This document shows positions 37,028 through 50,460 of a stretch of DNA of 64,000 bases, one piece after another. Numbering within the stretch: position 1 is the stretch's first letter; the number at the start of each line of letters is the position of its first letter. The notes beneath the pieces were generated by a model. That model saw only the letters and a list, made by a program, of their open reading frames with translations. It did no database searches and had not been told where the DNA came from. The DNA comes from Lepeophtheirus salmonis (taxonomy: Eukaryota; Arthropoda; Copepoda; Siphonostomatoida; Caligidae): positions 14,572,805 to 14,636,804 of the forward strand of contig NC_052132.2 in the NCBI RefSeq assembly GCF_016086655.4, read 5' to 3'. A program made the position numbers and the translations under genes.

Positions 37028-39280
37028 GTATAGATAAAGGGCTTGGGAAAGATTATTTAAAAAAGGTTAGGAGAACATAAACTATATTCAAATTTATTTT
37101 ATTTCTTAAGAGGATAAATAATAAAGTTATATTTATTTATTTTTTCTTGTTCTTTTTAGAAAAAATATATTTCATAAAAATACCTACCCAACAATACATT
37201 TCATTTAAGATATTATGTATTTTAATTCGTCAAAATTGGACTTTTGGTAAATAAATAAACATTCACAAAACATGTCATTCAACTACAGAAATATATATTT
37301 ATATGTAAATTATGCTGTCCATTTTTGGCTTAATTGTTATCTGTCCCAACACTTACACCTCTTTTGCTCGGGTGGAAAAAAACTCACTTGGGATAGTTTG
37401 AGGCCAATCCAACCATTTTTAGCATAAATATATGCAAAATATATTTTGTAAGTACATGTTTCTAGATTAGAAAAATATTTAAATTGTTTCTTTATATTTT
37501 TTTGAGTTGGAGAAAATGTTTTACTAATACCAAACAAAATTATCAAAAATAACCCTATCATTTGGAATCTAATAAATTTATCATTTTTGATCACAATGAT
37601 ACAAATTTGAATTTGTTGTGAAGTCAAGACAAAACACTTCATTTATATATAAAATGAAACACCTCAATGTAATTAATATCTCAAAAATTATTTAAGATTT
37701 CTTTTTTCAAAACTTAAACATATTTACGTAAAATACACATCATAAATTAAAAGCAATACATAAATCATGCAACAATACTCTAACTAATAATAATGTTTAT
37801 AGGATCACTATTTCAAAAACTTTTATTGAAATAAAAAAATGTTCAATAAGCAAATTTCACTATTCTATTTTCTTATATACATTTAACCAGTATCCTATTC
37901 TCATCCAAACTGTCAATCATTAATATTGATCTCTTGACCATTTTTCCATCTCTTAGTTTATTCGCTTTTTATAAGTCCTTGCCGCGTACATGACTGACAT
38001 TATTTTTGGTATCAATGCTTCTATCTTGAATTTCTCTGGGGGATTTGAAGGCGTTTACCCTAGTCACTCACACTTCGTGATTCTGTAGTTCCATTTTTTT
38101 GTATTATCTTCTCTATAATTAATTAATTGCACAGGGACCTAGATAAGAAGATGAGTTGTTCTGAATTTTCAATTTCCAATGCACAGAGAGTGCAGTATTT
38201 ATTCCACACTGATAATTAAGAAATGGATTTCTTGAAAAAATGTCTTAATTTTAAAATGCATAACTATATTGCATCAAAGTAAATTGCACCAATAAAAAAC
38301 CTTTACATACTAACCAATACCTGGGAAGTAAAATGATTTCTATTTTTTTTTAATTAAAATTGCATTTACCACTATAGTAATGGCCAGACAGGCCTCAATT
38401 TTTGATTCTAACACCTACGAGAAGAAAGGGTCCTAGTGCAAGCAAAACGAGACAGTCTAATATAGATATTCGTCATAACCCCTCCAAACCCTGTTTTAAC
38501 TTTTAAGGAGTATATGCATAATGTATAAGATTATACATAATTATTGCATAAGGATTTACTAATGTACATATGTTACATGGTATATGAATGTATATCATTA
38601 TTATTATTCTTATAAAGAGTGAAGAAAAGAATCAGCACGAACTTTGTCATATTATAAAAAAATGAGATATTATATCATAATTTAATTTGTCAAATAGGAT
38701 TCACATATATTTCACATTTTTATATGGTAGATGTACCCTAGAATTATATGTATCCATGTTATGTACAACTTCCTACCAGAGAAAAAAAAATAAGAAGTAA
38801 CATTTTCACTAAAGAATTTACCTTTTTAAACCATTTCATTTTGATATCGAGGATGATTTAATTAGAACTCTTAGCTTGGACTTAAGTCTCAGTCAAGTCT
38901 TTAAAAAGAATTTACTTATAGATACAATAATTAGTATTATGTTTCGTTGGAAATTCTAGATAGGGCTTTCATAGAGAAAAATACGGTCCCTTTAGATCCT
39001 TTCAAAATTAAGTAGATGTTAGAAAATGCCACTTTTGTAGATTATTTTTTTATGACGTAACTTTTGTTATCAAATTTTGAACTTTGGTACAGTGAATTCA
39101 TTTTACACTTAAAATATATCATATAAAATGTTCAACTGGTATGGGAGAAAATCGGTCCGTAGAGTGAGTTAAAAAAAGGATTCACGATTTATTGTATCTC
39201 AGAGCCTACAAAAAGAAATCTACATCTACAAAAAGATCTACAAAAAGAAAGGGAAAAAGGGACCAAAATAAATTGGGACT

Positions 39281-39716
39281 TCCTCACTAGAAAGACACTT
39301 ATTCACAGGGAAAAACAACTCATAAATCGTATGGAGTTTGCCACATAACATTTCAACTATTCCAACTAGTGTTGCAACTAAATATTTGAGTGCTCTAAAC
39401 CACCATACTAACAATAATTTGTAGGCGTGGAAAACCTTCCAAAGCCATGAGGAAAAGAAAAAATAGAACCCAAGTTAGAGAGTATATGTACAAAGATTAC
39501 TATCAATACCAGGGTGACAAGGAAGGACATTATTGGCGATTTGGAGAAGATCCATATCTATGTCTTGTAGGAAACTATGTAGAGTATTGAATTGTTCTAT
39601 GTGTTATTGTGTCCTAGAAAAGCACTTATTCCCATGATAAAAAATCTCATATATCGTATGGAGTTTGTCAGATAACATCACAATTAATCAATTTAGTGTT
39701 GCAACTAGATATTTGA
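39281..39716 (+). repeat. Direct repeat pair, about 107 bp each
   Basis: 39281-39389 and 39611-39716 share, in order, TCCT..CTAGAAA..CACTTATTC, CATA.ATCGTATGGAGTTTG, AGTGTTGCAACTA and ATATTTGA. They are diverged and about 330 bp apart. The family is unknown. Confidence 0.7.
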
Positions 39717-40289
39717 TTTATTAACAAAATTTGTTGCTTTTGGTACAAGATTTTACAGTTAGGAATAAGTTAAGATATTTAACCTTAACTTCATTTTTTA
39801 TAATCTGCGTGTGATCAATAGTAAAGCATACAATTAATATCGTTTGTACATTAGAGTGGATGGAGGATTGCTTCGATTGATTAAGATTGGCAAGAAGCTT
39901 CTCAGAGCAATTAGACTCAATCACTACATAACAATGTTAAGTTGGTTCCTCCCGGTCTATAAAAGATCCTAACTGTTTACATTAGTATTAGTAGGGCATT
40001 CGAAGGATTACATTTATATATTTATATATCTATATAAAATCCATAACTAATCACAAAAAAATAAAAAATTCAGAGCTATTCATAAAATATTAAATTTTCA
40101 AAAATTAAATTTCAATTTTTTTGGGAAAAAAACTCAAATATACAATTTTTTGCTCTGCCTCATAATTTGTCCGAATGACGAAAAAAATTCTAATAAAAAA
40201 AATCCTTTATTTTTGTGGGGAAGGGCTACAGCTCCTCAAGCCCACCCTTGTGGACGCACCTGATAAGTGATTTGACATAACTCCACCAT

Positions 40290-40510
40290 GCCATACCACT
40301 CCCTTGAATTCAAGGAAGAATGTTTTGAAGCTTAAGAAGGATGGACATTGGCAACTTTGGGACTCAAATTTGTGGTCTGATAAAACAAAAATCGAAATTT
40401 TTCATGCTAAAGACCAACGATATTTTTGAAGTAAAAGCGATGAATACAACCTAAAGAATACTGTTCCGAAAATTACCAACGGTGAAATGTTTTATGGCAA
40501 AATTACCTAG
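40290..40510 (+). pseudogene. Tc1-like transposase fragment
   Basis: The frame around 40321-40500 reads VLKLKKDGHWQLWDSNLWSD, then KTKIEIFHAKDQRYF, stop, SKSDEYNLKNTVPKITNGE. This is the Tc1 signature around the first catalytic Asp (W..VLWSDE(T/S)KIE.FG....YVWR...(E/A)Y.PKNTVPT(V/I)KHGGG). An in-frame stop replaces a codon and the rest of the gene is lost. It is a different family from the mariner and IS630-like pieces nearby. Confidence 0.82.
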
Positions 40511-41049
40511 AACTGTTCTTATCAACTATACAAACAACCAACTTACAGAGTATAAAATAAATGTTTTTAAGCCTCGTTATGTGTTTCAACTTATAACATG
40601 TATAAGTACACGGCAGATAGAGTAGGAGAATATTTATGTTTGTGTGTAAAAAGTTGAAATGAGAGGGTAATTTATATGGATTCCTATTTTTTTTCTTTTT
40701 TTTACATTTTGTCTTTTAAAAAATGGTCACGAAGACTCTTTTTTACCCTTCTTCTTATCCATATAATATATCAGAAATCTTTTTATGCACTTTTTTTAAG
40801 AAGAAGAGGGAGAAGATGAAATGTGACCCAAATACATAAAGAAACTCGTCTATGTATTTAGAATATAATATGGCTATTTAAATATGAATTTGTAATTAAG
40901 GGAGACCGGAGCAGTTTGTTATAATTATGATATAAAACTTTTTAATGACATTGACCATATAATATGCCCATGATTCGACTAAGATATTTAGTGATGTGCA
41001 AGGTCATCGTTAGTCCCTTTTAGATACTTTTTTTTCTTTATTTTTAATA

Positions 41050-41571
41050 TTAGGTTGGGGAACAAATAATTTCGTAATTCCCGCCTTTTTTCCCCTTAGT
41101 ATACCTTGTTCATTAATGGTCACATTGGATCATGTGATACGGTGTTGTGAAGGTGTGAATGTAAATTACAAACAGTTTTAGAACAGTATTCCGCTTGCTC
41201 AGTTTAGTCGTGTATTATTGTACATCGAGTATGGAGGTCTCAAAGGAAGATATTCGCCATATTTTACATTTTTAGAACCTGAAAAGGAAAACGCGTTGAA
41301 AGAGACCAAGAAAATTTGGGATGTATGCGGACCCGATACTCTTTTGGTTCGTATTGCACAAGAGTAGTTCGAACAACTTTTTTCCCTCTTGATTATGCCC
41401 TCTATCGTGAACAACTCGACTGTTTGAAGCTGGCGATAGAACAGAAGCGGCCAGGTTTTTTTTCGTAATTTTGACAATATCTGAGCTCGAACAATCAAAT
41501 CTCGAAACATTCGAGTAATGATCATTAATCAAATTTCATTGAATACGACAATTAAAAAACACTTACCTTAA
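41050..41571 (+). mobile_element. Internally deleted mariner with readable ends
   Basis: The 5' terminus is TTAGGTTGGGGAACAAATAA at 41050, preceded by TA. The 3' end near 41571 (CACTTACCTTAA, then TA) is a diverged inverse. The 5' untranslated part (CTTGTTCATTAATGGTCACA) matches the copy at 3569. Coding remnants include KKIWDVCGPDTLLVRIAQ and EQLDCLKLAIEQKRP (41400-41445), the latter from the region before the HQDN motif of mariners. The helix-turn-helix to catalytic segment between them is deleted. It is about 520 bp long. Confidence 0.8.
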
Positions 41572-42339
41572 TAAAAGGAAGAGTTGTTGATGTATTAAGC
41601 AGATAAATCCCATCCCATATTATGTGGAAATTCTCGAGCTTGTAAATTAGTATATTTTTCCCTTAAATATTCGCACTGGATCAAGTTTGAATGTTTTTCT
41701 TCGAATCCAATACTATTGATAAGTAAATAAACAAATAATAATCAATTATGCACACTTTTTAATGCAAAAATGATAGGTAGTTTAATTATCCAAAGTGTGA
41801 CAACCTACTCAATCTGTACTTTTATCTTCATAATTGACAATTAACGTCATTTAAATCACTTTTTAACATTATATAATTAGACATAATCAAATATAAGAAA
41901 CAAAGCTATGGACTACATGATTCCTCAAGATGTGAAAACATATGCAATTAAAAATTTCCCCCCACTCATATTGGAGATAGAACAACTATAATAAAAAATG
42001 ATAGGAGCAGAGACATAATCATTTGTGAGCCTTTCAACATCACTGCCTTACATACGAGAGGTTAATTGGCTACAAATGTAACATTTATATATACGAGTGA
42101 TTCCACAACAAAACGTCATAAAATGTATTAATTAAGTTTTTAATACTTTAATATGTGCCCAATCTGTTGAGCTCCCAAACTGATTTTCTACCATAGTGTA
42201 GCTTAGTTTACACTAATGTAACTTCTATTGTGAACGGATTATTGCCCAAAAATGTTTTGACAAACATACGTTTTGCTGGAAGAACATTTGATAGTATTTT
42301 AAATAGGTGTTGTTCATTTACAATGTGGTATATGTAACA

Positions 42340-42520
42340 TCATCATTTAACCTGATGGATTAATCGTTTTGGAAAATACTCATGGATTGACAAATCAGCA
42401 GAATATCAGGCAAGAGCAGTGATTTACAACATATAATTGCCTGCTCTTCCCTGATATTATTCTTTTTCGTCAATCCATCTGTATTTTCCAATATGAATAG
42501 ACCATCATGTCATACAATAA
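42340..42520. mobile_element. Palindromic MITE (arms about 80 bp)
   Basis: The arms 42369-42419 and 42441-42491 are inverse to each other with few mismatches (TTGGAAAATAC..ATGGATTGAC, ..AATATCAGG.AAGAGCAG) around a 21-nt loop. Weaker pairing continues outward to about 42340 and 42520. A diverged relative of one arm lies at 29135-29205. No coding capacity. The RNA would form a long hairpin. Confidence 0.82.
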
Positions 42521-43008
42521 TTAGTTGAATATGGAGAAGTGATTAGTGCTTCTTTCAGTAGAGTCGCTGTTGTGTTTATTTATTATTTAATTTATTATAT
42601 TTTAAGTATTACAACGTTAAAAACGGTCAAAATTCCAGCTACATACATTCGAATCAAATACAAGTGTGGTGTGCCTATATTATGATCATTAATGAATAGA
42701 ATTAATAAAAACATACTTTTCTGCAAAATAACACTAATTAAATTACCTGTATGACATGTCTAGCATTCGAAAAAAATATTTTATTATAATATCATTTTAA
42801 ATTGAATTAAAATATACAATTGCATAAATCAATATATTAATATATTCCCAATCGTCCGTTTGGCAATCTTTTTTGGCTATGTTTCTTAAAACTAGTTCCT
42901 GTCATACAATACCATTGCACCATTTCCTTTGTTCTAACATCTGGCAAAGAAGATTTCACATTCTTCACAATAAAAGTTTCATACAACAGTCCTATTGTAA
43001 TTGCGTTA

Positions 43009-43500
43009 AAGATGTCCAACTTTGAGCCTGAAAACTACGATTTGGGGATAGTATTAATTTTATCTAACCATTTAAAGAAAACTGCCGCAGAATTGAAATG
43101 AATACTTTTCAAACCTACGGTAAGCATTCTTTTGATAAATCACATTGCTTGAATGGTACCACAAATTTCAAAGTGGCAATACTCACGTAAGAAACGAAGA
43201 ACGTGGAAAACCACCAAAAAGTTTAAAGACTACTGTAAACTGCTAAAACATATCTAAAACGTTAACACGGAATGTTGCAGTCAATAAATGATCCATTTGA
43301 ATAGGATTTTGAGTGAAAAACGACCGGAATATCAAAAAAGACAACACAGAGTGATTTTGCTTCATGATAATGGGCAATCACACACAGGAAACTAGTTAAG
43401 AAAACGATTGAGACGTTTGGTATGAAATACTTTAATATTCAACTTGCTCGCCAGACGTGAAATGTTTCAAATAAAATACTATTTATCATTGATATAAAAA
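43009..43500 (+). pseudogene. Mariner transposase (cecropia/MSNF type), deleted
   Basis: It begins MSNFEPENYDLGIVLIFSNH, then LKKTAAELK at 43012. It continues with LEWYHKFQSGNTHVRNEERG, then KPPKSLKTT (from 43130) and LSEKRPEYQKRQHRVILLHD, then NGQSHTG (43307-43387), which carries the second catalytic Asp motif (HDN). These match mariners of the MSNF.P....R.VLIF.F..KKSAAE type. The first-Asp region is deleted and the C-terminus is degraded. It is the third mariner subfamily in the window. Confidence 0.82.
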
Positions 43501-46500
43501 AACATGTATTTTCTATTTTTTAAAAGTTCAAGTTCTTTCTTTACACAGCTGGTATGCACGTTAACTCGTTAACGCTAAAAGTTGGTTAACTTGTTGAGTT
43601 ATTTTGGCCGAATCTCGAAATTTTAAATAATGGTATTAATACTGATTATTTAACTAACATCGTAGTTTAAATCCATGTTTAATAATATTAACATTTATTT
43701 GATGTGAATATTAGGGATATATTTAATTAACTCTGAGTTCAATGCGGATACTTCCATATAAAAGCATTGATAACTTTTTCAATTATGCAAATTCGTAAGG
43801 ACAGAAAAAAACTAAAAATCAAACAGCAATTACAGTTAAAAACAGATTAGTGTTTTTTCCAAAAAGTTATAAACTTTCCATTATTGTAACTTTATTAGAA
43901 ATATAAGTTGACGACATAGTATGAAAATGAGCTTTAACAATAAAATGCACAATTTCTTTTTCATACAATGAAAAATAAATTCGTATTTTATAAAATGAAA
44001 ACTCAGTACTTAACTTATACAAAATAAACATCAGTTCTAAAAATCCTTTTGGTACCCATGGAATCCGAGAAAAATTAAAGCTATTGCTTATGAAAGATGT
44101 ATAATGACTCTTTCAAATATAATCAAATATTTAAAAAATAACCTTGTATTTTACAAATATGATGAGTAGTCATGCTTTTTCAAAGGTACTTCAGATAAAC
44201 TTTTCATTGTTTATTTCATTTTATTTTTAATTTGTTTCTTTTTTTAATTTTTGAAGTGATAACCTCAAACTTTATGAACAACTAAATATCCAATGTAATG
44301 TTTGATTTATTCTTTATAACAAAGAAAGTTTACTCGATGTATAGCTCTGACGGGATCTGTTTTTCTACATACGATTTTGATGTTCATTTAATTTAGACAG
44401 AAATGAAATTGAATCATCAATCCCAAACACAAATAGAAATATAACTAAATTAAATAAAAATTGAAACCAAGTACTGAAAGGGATAAAAAATAAATAATTG
44501 GATTAACTGTTCTTTTTAAAATCTTGACTTTGCTCGAAAAAGTTTTAGATGGACTATAAATCAATTACATCCCCACTCCTGAAAAAATGTTTTTGTTTTT
44601 TAAGATTCAACACTTTAATCAAGGTTCTGGAATCGAATAATCACATGGGCACGATCCTACACACATTAAGTTCAAGAGAATAACTTTTTCCGAGCGTATT
44701 TTCCATGAGCTACAGCGGCGATTCAATAAGATTTTAGATCATTAATCATTTTTGAGGACGCAGTCATGATATGTTTCTTTTTTTATTTAAAAGTAAAGTG
44801 GATTGAAATTACAAAAGAAACATACATAACAAGAATGTTGGTAGACGGTTACGATTTGTACATATAAAAAAGGGAAAATCCTCGTGGGATTCATTCTCAT
44901 GAATCCCTTTAAAGTTAATAATAAAAAAGGGGAAAGAAAGTTGACTTTTTGCAGATTTTTTGCTTCATGTTTCTTCTATACAAAGTGTTTAATGTAGTGA
45001 AAATTGGTATCTAAAAGAACGTTGACTATAAGCGTATTTATCTTATATCTGGATTTGACTGTACATAATCAATATCAAAAAGTCTTTCTTTCTTTTTTTG
45101 TTTTTTTTTTTGTTTTGAAAAAAAAATATATATACATATATTATTTGGAAGAAAGGCCATTCAAAAGATTTCCCGAAATCTATGTCAAAAATATACTATT
45201 TTCAAAATTTCATAATCAAGTGTACAATTATAAATGAAAACAACCATTAAAATATTACATCAATAAAAGAAAATCAAAGCAATTCAACATTCCCTCTCCC
45301 CAAATTATACTCTTATTTAGAGTTTTCAAAGGGTCTTGCAATTTTTCTTTGACTTAAGCTTGTTTCACTATATCATACACAAAGAAATATATAAAGGGGA
45401 CAAGTATTTTGATTTAAATTCTGGCGTTAACAGCCATGGATGAAGTATAGAAGAGAAAATATAAAGAGCTAATTCAATCAACGTTCAATTATGAATGGAA
45501 AATAACAGAAACGTCTACAGCTGACAACAAAATACATTGTAAATTTATGTGTTATTGAGATAATGCGGTTAGAGCTGACAAGTTGGAAAAGAAAAGAGTC
45601 AAAATGGGTTTAACGAGTTAATAATCCCAACAGATTTCTTCATTTCAGAATATTGTTTTGGCTAACAATTTAACCAATTAACTCAGGTTTTATTATATCA
45701 GCTAAATTACTCTGCCCCAGCTTTATATTCAAGAAAATGGCCGCATCACAATTCTAAGTTGTCATCAAAAATAATTTGTCAACTCTAAATATGTGTTTGC
45801 CTATGTGCTCTATAATCAGATCTGAGTAAATCCCTACTGAGAGATTAAATTAATTTAAAAACTTTTTATTACATTATTTTGTATTTAAATAACTTTTTGA
45901 GAACTGGACAACACAAATACGCAACTTTCCTAAATGAACGAGAAATTTGAAAGGATATTAGAAAGCATTAATTTATAATTATAATAAACACACTGTTTTT
46001 AACTATTTGAATGATAGGATTAAGGAGTACCTGGCATTGCTGGGAATTATTTGTTAAACTATAATACAATGTTTAAATGTTGTTGGTAATATTCATGGTA
46101 TGGCTAATTGAAAAAATTTCAACCATAGAAGGTAATAAGGACTTTTAGAAAAAAATTGGGGTTTTGTGTATCTGTTTATGAGTCTAAAAGAGAATTATAT
46201 TTATAAAAGAATCTCAATAGATTTCTTGAGATCCTACAAGGACCCGGTTGATTAATTAACCTAAGTTAAGTATCGGTAGCATTTAGTAGCAAAAATATCT
46301 TTTTGATTTGAAGACATATTTGTTGTTAAATTGTTGGATTATATCTTGAAAAGTTATATTTTACATATTCAGATAAGTTCATTTAGTATTTTTATCAACA
46401 AAATTTTGAGATAAATATCATAATGATTGCTACATTTGTTTTTGGTAATTATAGAGGCAATGTGGATGTAGTCTAATGTTGCATTTGGAAAACTCAAATT

Positions 46501-47879
46501 TTGTCTTTCCATTAAACATTGAACCTTTGCAACGTCTCTACTGAGAGTTACATATAATAAAATAAAGACAATTACCGCTTCTCAAGCTTTCGCTAGTTAT
46601 TCGTCTCAAAATAAATGGATACACGGTCAATATGACTGAGGAATTATAAATAAGATAGAGATATATTTGTTCTAGCTTTCATAAGTCGCCAAACTTGAAC
46701 AGCAAAAGTAAAATTGACCAGTTAAATATAGGCCACCTCTAGTGTCGTGTCATTCCTTATTTATTTGGTGCAGTTCACTCATAGTAACGTTCCCATCAGT
46801 CCTTGGGACCAGTTCTTCGGGCTGTTGGTACTAGAACTGATAAAAAAAAATAGAAATAAAGTTTAGTATAGTCATCAAGGAACGAACTTCGTCAGATTGA
46901 GGACAGATATGCAGGACTGAATTAGAATTGACTGAGAATAAACTGAACGAGACTGCAGTCTTCAGTTCTAAATAAAAATCCACCCAACACTAGCCGTGGT
47001 GGCTTTCTTCAACTAATTCTCTCTCGGTAGACAGTAGTTATTGCACCTAAGAGTTAAACTTTTCCTATTCCCTTGCTATATTTAGAAAAACTATCAGGAA
47101 ATATCGAATTCACATACTTCTTTTAAATTATATTCTACCTTTTTGTCTTAGAAGATGGAATATCCTAAAAATTGTCTCTAAAAGTTTATTAACATTAATA
47201 TATATTCTACAAAATAATTATTTCTTATAAATCACTTTGCTGACCCTACTGGTGAGATGTTAAATCATTAGCCACGTAATTTCAACATGAAATAAAAATG
47301 GAAATGATTCAAAGCTTGATTCAAAGCAAGATCCCAAAAAAACATTTTTAATAAAAAAACTAATTAATAAAACTTTTACTATACGAGACATTTACCTTAT
47401 CCTGATTTTGAATTGAACAACACTCTCGATTCCAGCTAGACTCTTGAATAGTACGGCCCCTAGGTAAATAATTTATACTTTTCATTTTTCATATAATATT
47501 GAGTAAAGTACTCACTCCAGACTACAAATAAACAGAAATAAATTAATAAATGTAGCAAGTAGATGGAAAAATCATATTTATAGGTTGTTATAAATCAATT
47601 AACCAATCTTCTGTAAAGGTGTTAAAGTAGGCATGTATTTAAAAATAATAATTGTTGCATAAGAACTCTATTGTTTTTACAATAGATGTCTTTAGATGTA
47701 ATGTGTATCTTTTATTAAATAAGTACCATTAGTTTACGCAAGATTGCGTTAGAAAGAAGATATTTCATACTTATAAAGCTTGTTTAGACCGCTTTGTAAT
47801 TGCTTGACTCATTATTGTTTAATCGAACGTGAAAGAGGGACATCGGAAAGGACCCCCCCTACCCCCTCCCAAATATGAA

Positions 47880-48160
47880 ATATTTTGCTATTTTTCTTTC
47901 ATAAAGGCGAACACGCCAGCCATGCCACTAAAAATGTGAATGGTGTTTATGGTCTTGATACTGTAATAGTCAATCATGTGCAATTTTAGTTTCATCAAAT
48001 CTATTCCACTAAATTTGATGTCAAAGATGCACCACGCTCTGGAAGGCCAATTGTCGAATATGTGGATAAATTAATGGAAATTGTAAGGACCAAGTGTCAT
48101 GTAAGCACTTTTTTTATTGCCAAGGAGATTAAAATGAATCAAACAAAAAATAATATTCAA
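47880..48160 (+). pseudogene. Mariner transposase, N-terminal fragment
   Basis: The frame reads KGEHASHATKNVNGVYGLDT, KFDVKDAPRSGRPIVEYVDK, then LMEIVRTKCHVSTFFIAKEI and KMNQTKNNIQNPLK. FDVKDAPRSGRP and VDK(I/L)ME are the mariner linker between its two helix-turn-helix motifs. One stop lies after VNHVQF. No catalytic part follows. Confidence 0.85.
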
Positions 48161-49094
48161 AATCCATTAAAACTAATGTATTTCCTTTCACTTTACCTTT
48201 AATAACTATTCAAAAAAAATTAAAAAATACTTAATATAAAATTCTAAAAAATATATTCAAAATTACAAGTTCACAGATACTAAATATACTTTTTTTAAAC
48301 AACATCTTTAGTACTTCCGACTTGCATTAGGATGTGTACACCCTTATTCTTAAAAACTCTACCTCCAATGTCAAATATATATTTGTAAGAATATGATGCC
48401 CTGAGCTTTAGTAGTATAAAATCTTAGGAAGGTTTCCATTACTTACATGAAGTAGTCAACTAATTCTAAGATATTTAGCGTTCACTCAAAAATGAAAACT
48501 CAACAGAAAGAAAAACTTTGTACAAATTATAACTATTTCTACAACTATGACTACTGTATAAGCTTCCATGAATCACCAAAAACTCAATTTATCCTTTTCA
48601 ATATCATGCCTTTTGCGTATATATATTTTTACCTTCATATGAAAAAATAAATATTATATCTATTTATATAATATCGTCTGATTTTTTAAATGACAAATCA
48701 AATATTTACTCTCAATTAATGGATGAAAAGAAAAAGGAAATGAGAAAGTTAAATGTTAGAAGAAAAGGAACAAAAAATTAGAGTCAATTTCATCTTTACA
48801 CACAGTCCCTATAAAGTTATTTTCTTATTTTAAATCAAATTAAAAGCAATGGAATAAAAAACATATCATTTAATCAAATATCTTCTTTTATTTCATTTTC
48901 TCTTTTCAGTAACTTGATGCTCTCCTAACTAATTAATTTGGGGGAATAAAAAAATTAATCTAAAGTAAGCCTCTTGCCAAATAGATATAAAAAGATGAAA
49001 TACCCAAAAAATATGTCCAAATAGTAGCAAGAAAAACGATTTACCTAATTACATTAGAAATGTGCTCCTAACTTATAAATATTTATTCCCATAG

Positions 49095-49286
49095 GAGAAT
49101 CAAATGGTTTAGAGCTCCTGAATAGCCTTTATGTAGGAAATATCGATCATCTGGACATTAAAATTACTCCACCACCCTCTATTTGGTCTGCTTCTCTCAA
49201 TAAAGGATTTGTGGGCTGTCTACGGGATTTGGAAATGAATGGGAATCACATTGACTTGCATCATTTTGTCAAGCATCAGGACTCTG
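49095..49286 (+). CDS. Nrx-1: Neurexin exon, LNS3 C-terminal part
   Basis: This 192-nt exon, phase 1 at both ends, runs from TTCCCATAG| to TCTG|GTAAAC. It encodes GESNGLELLNSLYVGNIDHL, IKITPPPSIWSASLNKGFVG and CLRDLEMNGNHIDLHHFVKH. It aligns with vertebrate LNS3 (APGESEILDLDDELYLGGLP...VWTALLNYGYVGCIRDLFIDGQ). The VWSAS and GFVGCLRDL segments are typical. The cysteine should pair with SCHI at the start of the next exon. It has no methionine start of its own, so ORF finders miss it. Confidence 0.93.
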
Positions 49287-50460
49287 GTAAACGAAATTAT
49301 TTTTAAATATACGTATGCCACAGCCAATATATCGGTGAGCCAATCATATTCGCTGTTTAGGAATAGTTGAGCAAAGTTGGCGATTATGAACGATATTTTT
49401 GCCCGTCAAAAAAAACGAAATATACAAAAAAAAATTGCCAAAATTATAACGAGGTTAAAAGTTTTTTAAGTTACCCGAAGGATGTATGGCCATTTTTGTA
49501 GAGTTTAATTTCCTTTCTCAATCTTAATTAATCTTATCAAGCCGTCTAATCAATGCATGTAATTGATGACATGAGACATCACTTTTAAACGTTTTGATGG
49601 GCATCTCTTATGTTTGATAAATAAAAGCAATTAAATTATTATCATATATGACCATTGGCCACACGGGCCACCAATAAAAACACATGCATATTTTTTCTAA
49701 TCTACAATAAGTCCCAAACAGCTTGAAAATTGTTGTTGGATGTAGTTATCCAAAATCTTGGCTTAATAGCTGTTTTTCCTTAGTGATGATGGAAATTACA
49801 TAGTGCTTTGGTTTTTATATAATTAGTTTTACTAGAATTTCAATGGTTAATTTGAATATAAAAAAAAAGTAGCCAATGTTGTTGGTTTTTCTTTCCACCA
49901 AATAATTGGTCTTGAGACATTAATATCAATAGGTCCCTTGTAGTTGTAAAAAAATAATCAATAAATGTAGGAGTAAAAATAATTATGATAATTTCAGTTG
50001 GAAATCTGCATCAGACTTTATCGATGAAGACCTTTTTGTTTTGTTCTCTTATTTGTTGTATGTTGAGCTATAAATTGCTAAGAACAGAAAATACGTAAAT
50101 AATAGCAAAACTGTGTTTCTCAAACTTTTTTCATTTTGTATAGCCTGAGAATATATCAAGGGCACTACGTACCACCATTGTTTATATCTTTTGAAGTTTG
50201 ATAATTTTTACTAAAGGTGGTTTAAAATTTTTTTGTTTATGAAATATATATTTATTGAACAGAAAAACTATATTTTTGAATAAAAACTCCCCTATCTGCA
50301 TATATTCAAACCTCGGTGTACTACAGTTTGAAAAACTACTGCTCTAACATAAGCAAGTTGCCAACTGAAGTGTTTTCTATTATTTTGTAAATACCTTTAT
50401 TTATTAGAAATCTATTAATACTCTATAGAAAGGTTTTAATGATTTTTATACTTCTTATAG
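49287..50460 (+). other. Neurexin intron, LNS3 to EGF-B
   Basis: A 1.17-kb phase-1 intron, AT-rich. I see nothing else in it. Acceptor ACTTCTTATAG. Confidence 0.8.

Larger units (their letters stand above)
37028..49094 (+). other. Neurexin intron within LNS3
   Basis: A 12-kb phase-1 intron. It holds a Tc1 fragment (40290), mariner pieces (41050, 43009, 47880), a palindromic MITE (42340), a direct repeat pair (39281/39611) and an inverted copy of repeat family A's first block (45515-45540). The stretches 37030-39280, 43500-47880 and 48160-49090 otherwise show only AT-rich sequence. The slightly less AT-rich block at 46700-47000 is not recognised. The acceptor is TTCCCATAG. Confidence 0.75.

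Noticed and set aside
37028..37065. Extension of the LNS3 exon to a second donor (AAAAG|GTTAGG)
   Set aside because: It would end in phase 0 while the next acceptor needs phase 1, and it breaks the alignment to the APGESE region of vertebrate neurexins.
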